A stretch of 64,000 bases of DNA from Neoarius graeffei (lineage: Eukaryota; Chordata; Actinopteri; Siluriformes; Ariidae): positions 33,931,464-33,995,463 of the forward strand of contig NC_083582.1 in assembly GCF_027579695.1 (NCBI RefSeq). The letters are read 5' to 3'. Made by a program: the position numbers and the translations under genes. Below are positions 1 to 51,300 of this stretch, in pieces (the stretch's first letter is position 1; each line of letters starts with the position of its first letter). The notes below the pieces were generated by a model. It had not been told where the DNA came from, ran no database searches, and saw nothing but the letters and a program-made list of their open reading frames with translations.

Positions 1-1452
1 TCATTTATTTATTGAGGAAAATGAGCCAATATTACATATCTGTGAGTGGCAAAAGTATGTGAACCTTTGCTTTCAGTATCTGGTGTGACCCCCCCTTGTG
101 CAGTAATAACTGCAACTAAATGTTTCCGATAACAGTCCTGCACACTGGCTTGGAGGAATTTTAGCCCATTCCGCCGTACGGAACAGCTTCAACTCTGGGA
201 TGTTGGTGGGTTTCCTCACATGAACTGCTTGCTTCAAGTCCTTCCACATTTCGATTGGATTAAGGTCAGGATTTTGACTTGGCCATTCCAAAACATTAAC
301 TTTATTCTTCTTTAACCATTCATTGGTAGAACAACTTGTGTGCTTAGGGTCATTGTCTTGCTGCATGACCCACCTTTTCTTGAAAGTCAGTTCATGGACA
401 GATGTCCTGACATTTTCCTTTAGAATTTGCTGATATAATTCAGAATTCATTGTTCCATCAATGATGGCAAGCCATCCTGGCCCAGATGCAGCAAAACAGT
501 CCCAAACCATGATACTACCACCACCGTGTTTCACAGATGGGATAAGGTTCTTATGCTGGAATGCAGTGTTTTCCTTTCTCCAAACATAACGCTTCTCATT
601 TAAACCAGAAAGTTATATTTTGGTCTCATCCTTCCACAAAACATTTTTCCAATAGCCTTCTTGCTTGTCCATGTGATCTTTAGCAAACTGCAGATGAGCA
701 GCAATGTTCTTTTAGGAGAGCAGTGGCTTTCTCCTTGCAACCCTGCCATGCATACCATTGTTGTTTAGTGTTCTCCTGATGGTGGACTCATGAACATTAA
801 CATTAGCCAATGTGAGAGAGGCATTCAGTTGCTTAGAAGTTACCCTGGGGTCCTTTGTGACCTTGCCGACTATTACATGCCTTGCTCTTGGAGTGATCTT
901 TGTTGGTCGACCACTCCTGGGGAAGGTAACAATGGTCTTGAATTTCCTCCATTTGTACACAATCTGTCTGACTGTGGATTGGTGGAGTCCAAACTCTTTA
1001 GAGATGGTTTTGTAACCTTTTCCAGCCTGATGAGCATCAACAACGCTTTTTCTGAGGTCCTCAGAAATCTCCTTTGTTCGTGCCATGATACACTTCCACA
1101 AACATGTGTTGTGAAGATCAGACTTTGATAGATCCCTGTTCTTTAAATAAAACAGGGCGCCCACTGACACCTGATAGTCATCCCATTGATTGAATACACC
1201 TGACTCTAATTTCACCTTCAAATTAACTGCTAATCCTTGAGGTTCACATACTTTTGCCACTCACAGATATGTAATATTGGATAATTTTCCTCAATAAATA
1301 AATGACCAAGTGTAATATTTTGTCTCATTTGTTTAACTGGGTTCTCTTTATCTACTTTTAAGGCTTGTGTGAAAATCTGATGATGTTTTAGGTCATATTT
1401 ATGCAGAAATATAGAAAATTCTAAAGGGTTCACAAACTTTCAAGCACCACTG
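1..1452 (-). mobile_element. Tc1-like element family A, copy 1 (cut by window edge)
   Basis: The right inverted repeat ends at a TA target (1453-1454) with AGTTTGTGAACCC-type sequence read inwards. It is highly similar to the element at 14663-16269. The left end lies outside the window. Confidence 0.9.
73..1086 (-). pseudogene. Tc1 transposase remnant, family A copy 1
   Basis: Begins MARTKEISEDLRKSV with a helix-turn-helix region. A TAA at 712-714 stops it after KPLLS, and a frame break follows. The C-terminal part restarts at [11 protein letters not shown] and keeps QQDNDPKHTS and DLNPIE of the DDE triad. The same stop codon occurs in the copy at 31244-34449. Not functional. Confidence 0.85.
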
Positions 1453-1454
1453 TA

Positions 1455-3245
1455 TTAAGCATCAAAACAGCCATGTGGTTGTCCCTCATCATGCCCTTTG
1501 GCATCACTAATGCCCCAGCAGTCTTCCAGGCCCTGGTTAAAGATGTCCTTTGGGACTAACCATTGCGCTTTTGTCTACCTGGACAATATCCTGAGCTTTT
1601 CCCATGACCCCCAGGAACACGTCCATCACATTTGCCAGACCCTTCAACACCTTATGGAGAACAAGCTGTTTGTAAAGTCTGAGAAGTGTGAGTTTCATGT
1701 TCCCTCAGTCACCTTCCTAGGTTACACCATAGAAGAGAGAGAAGTTATAAGTGAGAAGTTGGAAGTGAAAGTTGATCCTGACAAGATCAGAGCCATGACT
1801 AAATAGTCCACTCCCACCTCCTGCAAGTAACTGTAATGATTCTGGGGGTTTGAGAACTTCTACTGCAGGTTCATCAGGGACTATATTGGAGTGGCCTCCC
1901 CTTTTACCCAACTCTCTTTCCCTGCCAGGCCCTTCTGCTGGACTACCAAAGCAGATACTGCCTTCACCAAGTTCAAGCAGCACTTCACCTCTGTTCCCAT
2001 CATGACACAGCCTAATCCTTCAAGGCAGTTCATTGTGGAGGTGGGGTGGTCCTCTCCTAGCAGTCTGAATCTGACCAAAAACTATTCTCCTGTGCCTTCT
2101 CCTGCCACTTGACTCCTACTGAACACAATTATGATGTTGACAACTGGGGGTTGCTAGACATGAAGTGAGCCTTGGAAGAATGGAGACGCTGTCTGGAAGG
2201 GAGAAACACCCGTTTGTTGATTGGACCGCCCACATGAATCTGGGGTACATCCAATCAGCCAAATGCATCAACTCTCCCCAAGCCTTTTGGGCACTGTTCT
2301 TCAGCCGATTCAAATGCACCCTCACTTACTAGCCCAGCTCAAAAAATGGCAAACCCAATGCCCTTTCCCATCAGCACTCTGTGAAATTCCTTCTCCAGCC
2401 TAGACACAGCCTAAACACATTGTCCCTTCCTCCTGTGTGATGGCTGTACTTACTTGGAAACTCCAAAAAAAAAAAACATCATGGAGGACCAATACACTCA
2501 AACTGGCCTGGGCAACAGTCTTTGACCATCTCTTCATTCCGGATTCTGCCCTTTCCCAAGTCTTCCAGTGGTCCAACATCCCATTTTTCCTGCCACCCTG
2601 GGTTTAACTGCACTCACTCCCTCCTTAAGCAGTACTTTGGGTGGCTCACTATGGACACGGACACCCATTCCTACATTGCTGCCTGCACAGTTTGCACCCA
2701 CAGTATGTGGGCACCCACAGTGCCCACACCAGTCTCCAGCCAGCCTGTTGCACCCCTTGCCCGTCACTAGCTGCCCTTGATCACATCACTCTGGACTTTG
2801 TGACCAGGCTACCTCCTTCACATAATCACACCACTAACCTCACCACCACTTAGCATTTCTCCAAAGCAGCCCATTTCACAGTGCTCCCCAGCAGTCTCCT
2901 TGGCCTTCCCTCAGCCAAGGAGACTGCTGACCTGCTTACCCCACATGTTTTTTTTTGTCTTTATTGTATCCCTTCAGATATTACCTCAGCTCATCTCACA
3001 GGTGTAGAAGTCTTTTTGCCAGGCCCTAGGAGCATCCTCTAGCCTTTCCTTGGGCTCCCATCCTCATTCCAATGGACAGAAGGAATAGCTCAACCAAGAA
3101 CTGGAGGCTGCCCTAGGCTGCATTGCTGCCAACAACCCAGCATGGACCTGGATAGAGTATGCCCACAATTCCCTCACCAGCTCTGCCACCTGCATGTCCC
3201 CTTTCGAGGCCTCCTTGGGGTACCAGCCCCTGGTTGATCTTGGGT
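1455..3245 (+). pseudogene. Ty3/Gypsy-type pol remnant (RT, RNase H, integrase)
   Basis: A decayed LTR-retrotransposon pol, broken by many stops and frame shifts. Near 1490-1806 it shows reverse transcriptase with VYLDNIL where the catalytic box would be Y-x-DD. Near 1935-2230 comes the RT/RNase H junction (PFCWTTKADTAF, FIVEV). Near 2640-2860 integrase follows (TVCTHS zinc-finger half, LDFVTRLPPSHN), ending near [11 protein letters not shown]. No LTRs were recognised. Inserted or preserved directly next to Tc1 copy 1. Confidence 0.85.
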
Positions 3246-4960
3246 TTGTGCAATGTTTTCTCAGAATACAAAACATGTTGAACAGAGAAGTTGCAAAAAA
3301 GAATAAAATTATAGTTTTGTTGTCTGTCCATTTGTGTAATTTGTACTTTGATTGGACACTGTGTTGTAATGAATGTGCATGTACAAATCTGTATGGACCA
3401 CCTACCGGTATGATACTCACACTTGAACAATACCTGTGTAATAGACAGAAGGAGCTCATGTCAATGGGCACATATCAGCAGGGTTAAGCCCCACCTGTCT
3501 TTCAAATGTAAACGAAAAATCAATATAAGGTATCATTTTGGCATCAACATTGTCTTATCTGTGGTTACTAAATGTTTAACAGAGGATTATTTGTGATTTT
3601 TTTTAAACTGAGTAATAGCACCACGAGCAGCTGTACACAAAAACCCCACACAGACTGATATGAAGCAAGGCTGTGGGCTAACTGTAATGAGCCCAATGCT
3701 GTCGGTTCATGTAGCCAATCAGCGACAGTCATGTCATATGAGTACACAGCGTGATATGACCCTCTAGTTTTGTATTCCAATAGGCTAATATATTTTCACC
3801 CTTTTGGGTGATGTTTCCATAATACGTCACCAGTAGGCGTGTTATAGACTCAGTTGCAGGTGCAATAAACATGAGCAAAGTGGATTATTTACTCTATCAC
3901 TATTTTTCTGCGAAAATTTGTTTGGAGGAGAAGCTGAAAGTTGTTAGACTGAGCATACATTGTCGAATCAAAGTAAAAATTACACAAAAGTACAGATGAC
4001 AAAACCAGAAGTTTAGTGGGGGTTTTTGTTTGAAAAAAAGGGTTGCAACTTTTCTGTGTACTTTTAAACTTTTAAATAATATATTAGTTATATATATTTT
4101 TATATTATAAAATGAACATAACATCAAGATAAAATGTGATTTTTTTTTATGATAAAAAAAAGTACCACAAGCTACCACTTGTAATAGATGTTTAATGGAC
4201 TATATATACTAATTTGTCTCACAAAACACTGGTATAATTTATCTTGTCTCAGTAATACAATGATGACTTTTTGCCCAAATTAGACAGGAAACTTTGCAGA
4301 CTTGAAAAGTGTGGCACAGCACACCAAAAAAGCTTAATTGCCCACTTCCTGTCACAAGGTATGTACTTTGGGTTTTGAGCCTCCGCCATTAATACAGTCA
4401 AGCAGTGACAATATATTTGACACCAGAAAGCAACTGCCGACATGTATACATATTTATTCCTCTCCCTTGTTTATCTTTTTATCAATAATACCTACTAGTA
4501 GCTATAAAAATGAAAAGACTTTCTCTTCCTCAAAGCACACGGATTTCTTTAATGCTTTATTAAATATAATAAAAATGATCATGATGTTTTAGTTTTGTAC
4601 TGTAGATGTATGAACTGCATCTCAAACTAGCTAATATTTTATAGTATCTTATAGATGCAGTCTCAGACAAGCAGAAGAAACATGGCAGTGTACACCCAAA
4701 AGGTATTGAATAATGGCTATAAAATAATGTTTCCAAGCTACCTTTGCCCCAGGAAAGCATAAGATCTTTGCTCTATCAGGGCAACGAGCCATTTGTATTT
4801 CAGATCAGAAATATTGATTTGGTTGAGGAGCCTGCTTACTCACTGTAAGTCATTTACAATCTTGCAACTTACAATTTTTTTTTAGTCTATACATATAGTA
4901 TATTAAGTAATATTAGATACTCTCTGGATTTCTCTATATCCTTTTACAAATATCTATCCA
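3246..4960. other. asah2: upstream region of asah2, no gene seen
   Basis: AT-rich sequence without a convincing coding region or known repeat. It may hold the asah2 promoter and an untranslated first exon, but I recognise no clear core promoter. Confidence 0.4.
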
Positions 4961-4970
4961 ATTTATTATT

Positions 4971-4971
4971 A

Positions 4972-5036
<65 letters not shown>
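4971..5036. repeat. (ATT)n microsatellite
   Basis: About 21 near-perfect TTA/ATT trinucleotide units, 140 bases upstream of the asah2 start codon. Confidence 0.95.
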
Positions 5037-5037
<1 letters not shown>

Positions 5038-5128
5038 GTATCTGAGCCATGAGTTGCTGTTTGCTACATAGAGTTATGTTCAGGTCGTGTTTGTTAGTTG
5101 TCATTAGTTATGTTTTTGTGTTTTGCAG

Positions 5129-5173
5129 TGTGTTTCCACCTGAGTAGGTACTGTCTTCATCCAGGGCAAAAGC
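5129..5173 (+). other. asah2: probable 5' UTR part of first coding exon of asah2
   Basis: A pyrimidine-rich tract ending TTTTGCAG at 5121-5128 looks like a splice acceptor 45 bases before the start codon. This suggests that a non-coding first exon lies further upstream and was not identified. The sequence before the ATG is AAAAGC, a moderate Kozak context with G at +4. Confidence 0.4.
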
Positions 5174-46216
<41,043 letters not shown>

Positions 46217-46387
46217 ATGCTCAATAGTGCCTTCATAGTAAGACAACCACGACATCCAGACATTCTACTGATGTCAAATGAATGTTATGTTGTAATGATT
46301 GCTGTGATCACTGTGTATGTGTGTCAAGTAACATCATTGTATTTGGGCTGTATGAAATGTATTCTTTGTAGTTATTCCTAAAATAAG

Positions 46388-46393
46388 AATAAA
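46388..46393 (+). terminator. asah2: asah2 polyadenylation signal AATAAA
   Basis: AATAAA 172 bases after the stop codon, in an AT-rich 3' UTR with a further GT-rich stretch upstream. It implies a short 3' UTR. Another AATAA string follows at 46424-46430. Confidence 0.6.
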
Positions 46394-46915
46394 TGTTGAT
46401 CATCTCCACAGAGTAAGTAAGTAAATAAATAACAGACACAGAATTGAACGGAATTTATTGATGGTCCATCGACACATCCAAATTATCCCATTTCTCCCTC
46501 TTGTTTTTTAGCATAATGATGTTTTGAATTGATCAAACTTCCCGATCACCCACTTTTGATTCCCCTCTAGTTCTTGCCAGTCATTGGGACAGATGATTTG
46601 CAATATCCTAAAACAACGTCTTACAAATAGCGTTGGAATTCAGGTATAAAAATAAGTTCTAAGTGCTTAACACACTTTAATACTGTCACTGTTTAGGCAT
46701 CTAGATATCTGACAAAATGTCACATTCTTTATCCAACAAAAGATGAGGTGGGATATTCAAAGGTTTTAGTAGGTAGCAAGCTTGGAAATATTATAATAAA
46801 TGTCAAATACAGAGAAAATAAAATCTTATAATGTTCTTTTAAAAAAAGAACAGACAAAATGCATAGCAAAGCAACATGAAAGTGTATGTATAGGCTTTTG
46901 TTATAATAAACATTC

Positions 46916-46919
<4 letters not shown>
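46394..46919. other. intergenic sequence after asah2
   Basis: AT-rich; no gene seen. May be the distal 3' UTR of a1cf if the minus-strand signal at 46454-46459 is used. Confidence 0.4.

Positions 46920-47009
<90 letters not shown>
46919..47009. repeat. compound (TA)n(CA)n microsatellite
   Basis: About 23 TA units followed by about 21 CA units, between the two converging genes. Confidence 0.97.
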
Positions 47010-47010
<1 letters not shown>

Positions 47011-47755
47011 GATCAACCATAAAATTAAAAATGCTGACTGGTTCAGTGAATAACATTGATTATTTTGTTACAATAGCACGTGTCGAAGGGTGGGATATAT
47101 TAGGCAGCAAGAGAACAGTCAGTTATTGAAGTTGATGTGTTGGAAGCAAGAAAAATGGGCAAGCGTAAGGATCTGAGCGACTTTGACAAGGGATAATTGT
47201 GATAGCCAGCATAGAAGGACAACCGGTGAACCAGCTCCAGGGTCAAGGGCAGCCAAGGCTCATCAATTCAAATAGGGCACAAAGGCTAGCCCATATGGTC
47301 CAATCTCACAGAAAAGACACTGTAGCACAAACTGCTGAAAAAGTTCATGCTGGCTAAAACAAAAAAGGTGTCAGCATGAACCTTTTCAGCAGTTCATGCC
47401 CCATGCGACTCAATGAGCCTTCGATACCCATGACCCTGTCCCTGGTTCACCAGTTGTCCTTCCTTGAACCACTTTTGGGAGGTACTAACCCCTGCATACC
47501 GGGAACACCCCACAAGATGTGTCATTTTGGAGATGCTCAGACCCAGTCATCTAGCCATCACTATTATCCCTTGTCAAAGTCACTCAGATCCTTATGCTTT
47601 CCCATTTTTCCTGCTTCCAACACATCAACTTCAAGAATTGACTGTTCTCTTGCTGCCTAATGTATCCCACCCCTTGACAGGTGCTATTGTAATGAGATAA
47701 TCAATGTTATTCACTTCCTGTCAGTGGTCATAATGTTATGGCTGATCACTGTATG
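47010..47755. mobile_element. foldback of two head-to-head Tc1-like 5' halves
   Basis: Left arm 47010-47357 and right arm about 47370-47755 are inverted copies of the same transposon end, joined by an A-rich loop of about 15 bases. Each arm holds the transposase start: MGKRKDLSDFDKG is readable at 47157-47195 and in reverse near 47607. The left arm lost about 80 bases (the segment seen at 47465-47545) and has about 60 bases absent from the right. Confidence 0.85.
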
Positions 47756-47763
47756 ATCTATCT

Positions 47764-47769
47764 TTTATT
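47764..47769 (-). terminator. a1cf: candidate a1cf polyadenylation signal (proximal)
   Basis: AATAAA on the minus strand about 460 bases after the stop, just before the foldback element. A second AATAAA on this strand lies at 46454-46459, which would carry the transcript through the foldback and the microsatellite. Confidence 0.4.
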
Positions 47770-48226
47770 AAAGTAAATACTAAAACACTTGTACAACTAG
47801 CACAAAACTTTAAATACCAAATAAATCACTATCAAAGCTATCTGGCAATAGGACATCCTTAGCAATGGAGCAGTGTGTTTGTTTTGGTATATTATAGTCC
47901 TAACTGTACATTTAAAGACAGTTTTAATAACCCTAAAATACCTTGATTTAAATTCTGATCCCAGACACAGGCAGCTTTTACAAGCTCTTAAGCACTGTAT
48001 GAATGCTAGCTAATGACTTATTTTTCCCAAACAACTTATATAAAATATATATTAAGACTGACTTGTGCTGCATATAATGAAAGGTGAACTGGAAAAAAGG
48101 TGGCTTTCAGGCAACATTAGCATTCATCTCTGCTCGACTACAGTAAACACAAAACACGCTCATTCATACAGAATGGATGTTCCAGATTTGAATGGCCACA
48201 TCAGACACTGTGCTGCTTCTGGGTCT
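47770..48226 (-). other. a1cf: probable a1cf 3' UTR
   Basis: Lies between the a1cf stop and the proximal poly(A) signal; AT-rich, no repeat recognised. Confidence 0.45.
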
Positions 48227-48378
48227 TTAGAACACTCCGTAAGCATCTCCACGGGTGGTGACAGTGAATGCTGGATAACCCTCGTAGGTGGTGTAGGCTG
48301 TCAGGTCCTGCCCCAGAGACAGGGTTTGTTTGAGCTGAGAAGCAGCCACAGTGCCAGCAGTGTTGGCGATTGCATAAC
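48227..48378 (-). CDS. a1cf: a1cf last coding exon
   Basis: Encodes [40 protein letters not shown] and GVF, stop TAA at 48229-48227. Acceptor TCTAG. Confidence 0.94.
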
Positions 48379-51300
48379 CTAGAAATAGACATTGGGAGAA
48401 ATAAGAGTTAACTGTTGTATGAGACAGAAAAGTATTTATGGACGCTCATGAGTTTATAGTATGCTTACCATGCTTGCTATGATAGACAGGCTAGTTTGAA
48501 GAACAACAGAATTATTCACTGTCTCTGAGAAATTTCAAAGTTCAATTCATCATTGTTCAATGGCAAGGACTGTCAAGAAGTGTACAGGTTTAACACAGAA
48601 GTGAACTTATTCTTTGTCTCCACAGACCACAAACAAACTGATCAACTTTTTTTTTAAATTATGTTAAAGATATTCTTTATTTGGATGCTTAATATTATAT
48701 ATCTTTAGTTTGTTATTAGTGACCATTAGCTAAAATATTGCATTTGCAATGCAAGCATACTTCATAAAACAAAGTCTAATGTGGCCAAAAGTACGTGGAC
48801 ACCTCAACAATCAAACCCATTATCCATCCCTCCATTATCCGTAGCCATTTATCCTGTACAGGGTTGCGGGCAAGCTGGAGCCTATCCCAGCTGACTACGG
48901 GCGAAAGGTGGGGTACACCCTGGACAAGTCACCAGATCATCACAGGGCTGACACATAGAGACAAACAACCATCACACCTATGGTCAGTTTAGAGCCACCA
49001 ATTAGCCTAACCTGCATGTCTTTGGACTGTGGGGGAAACTGGAGCACCTGGAGGAAACCCACGCAGACATAGAGAGAACATGCAAACTCCACACAGAAAG
49101 GCCCCCTTTGGCCACTGGGCTCAAACCCAGAACCTTCTTGCTGTGAGGCAACAGTGCTAACCACTAGACCACCATGCCACCCCAATCAAACCCATGCATG
49201 CTTTTTTTTTAAACATCATGTTCCACATCAAGTGGTCATGTGCAGGATGAGCTTGAAAGTGAAAAAGAGTAAGCGTGAAATAGTGGAGCAGAAGATTAAG
49301 TGGTGGAAACTAAAAGAGGTTGAACATCAGAAGGAGTTGAGGGAAGAAATGAGACGAGCATTGAGTGGTAATGGAAGTCTGCCAGAAGATTGGGATACTA
49401 CTGCTGTACTAGTAAGAGAGGCAGCAAGGGAGGTGCTAGAGTGGTCATCGGGAAGGAGGAAGGAAGACAAGGAGACATGGTGGTGGAACAAAGAAGTGCA
49501 GGAAATTATAAAAGAGAAGAGGCTAGCAAAGAGGAATTGGGATGATTAGAGAGATGAGGAAAGCAGCCGGTTATATAGAGAGATGAGACAGAAGGTAAAA
49601 AGAGTGGTAGCGAAGGCGAAAGCAGATGCATACTAGGAGTTGTATGAAAGACTGGAGAACAAAGAAGGAAAGACCTGTACAGATTAGCTAGGCAGAGAAA
49701 CAGGGAAGCAAGGGATGTACAGCAGGTAAGCATGATGAAAGATGTAAATGGAAATGTGCTGACAAACAAAGAGAGTGTATTAAGAAGGTGGGAAGAGTAC
49801 TTTGAGGATTTATTAAATGAGGAGAATCCAAGAGAGAAAAGGTCAGATTTGTTGCAGACAGCAAATCAGGAAGTAGAGTTGGTTAGTCAGGATGAGGTGA
49901 GGGCAGCCATGAAAAGAATGAAAACTGGGAAATCAGTCAGACCAGATGGTATCCCGATTGAGGCTTGGAGATATTTGGGTGAGACGGCTGTGGAGTTCCT
50001 AAAGAGATTGTTTAATAAGATCCTAGAGAATGAGAAAATGCTGAATGAATGGAGAAAGAGTGTGCTAGTCCCAATATACAAGAATAAGGGAGATGTACAG
50101 AGCTGCAGTAATTACAGAGGGATAAAACTAATGAGCCACACCATGAAGCTATGGGAAAGGGTATTGGAGGCGAGATTGAGAAGAGAGGTAGCAATCTGTG
50201 AACAGCAGTACAAGTTTATACCAAGGAAGAGCACGTCAGATGCAATTTTTGCTTTAAGAATGTTAATGGAGAAGTACAGAGAAGGCCAGAGAAAGCTACA
50301 TTGTGTGTTTGTAGACCTGGAGAAGGCATACGATAGAGTGCCAAGAGATGAGTTATGGTATTGTATGAGAAAGTGTGGAGTGAATGAGAAGTATATTAGA
50401 GTGGTGCAAGACATGTATAAGAACAGTGAAACAGCAGTGAGGTGTGCAGTTGGAATGACTGAATGGTTCAAGGTGAGGGTAGGACTTCATCAAGGATCTG
50501 CTTTGAGTCCTTTCTTGTTTGCCATAGTGATGGATAGCTTGACAGATGAAGTGAGGCAAAAGCCACCATGGAACATGATGTTTGCGGATGATATCGTGAT
50601 ATGTGGTGAAAGTAGAAAGGAGGTTGAGCTGGGTTTGGAGAGATGGAGGTATGCATTGGAATGAAGAGGAATGAAGGTGAACAGTAGCAAAACAGAATAC
50701 ATGTGCATCAATGAGAATGTGGATGAGAGTGTAGTGAAGATGCAAAGAGTAGATGTAAAAGAAAGTTGGTGAGTTCAAATACCTGGGGTCAACTGTGCAG
50801 GAAAATGAAGGCTATGATAGTGAGGTGAGAAAGAGAGTGCAGGCAGGGTGGAGCAGTTGGAGAAGGATTTCAGGAGTCATTTGTGATAGGAAAGTCCCAG
50901 CAAAAGTGAAAGGTAAGATGTATAAGAGAGTAGTGAGACCAGCTGTGATGTATGGATTGGAGACGGTACCCTTAACAAAGAGACAGGAGGCAAAGTTGGA
51001 GGTGGCGGAGTTGAGGATGTTAAGGTTTGCAATGGGAGTGACAAAGTTGGACAGGATAAGGAACAAGCACATCAGAGGGACAGCACATGTGGAGAGCTTG
51101 GGAATTAAGCTAAGAGAGATGAGACTGAGATGGTATGGGCACATCCTGAGAAGAGATGCAGAGCATGTTGGAAGGAGAATTTTGAGGATGGAGCTGCCAG
51201 GCACACGAAAACGAGGAAAGCCAAAGATGAGATACATGGATGTGGTGAGAGAGGACATGAAAGTAGCAGGTGTGGTAGAAAAGGATGTGGAGGACAAGGA

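Noticed and set aside
46800-47129. Open frame with YIYI and THTH runs
   Set aside because: Runs across the (TA)n(CA)n microsatellite into the foldback.
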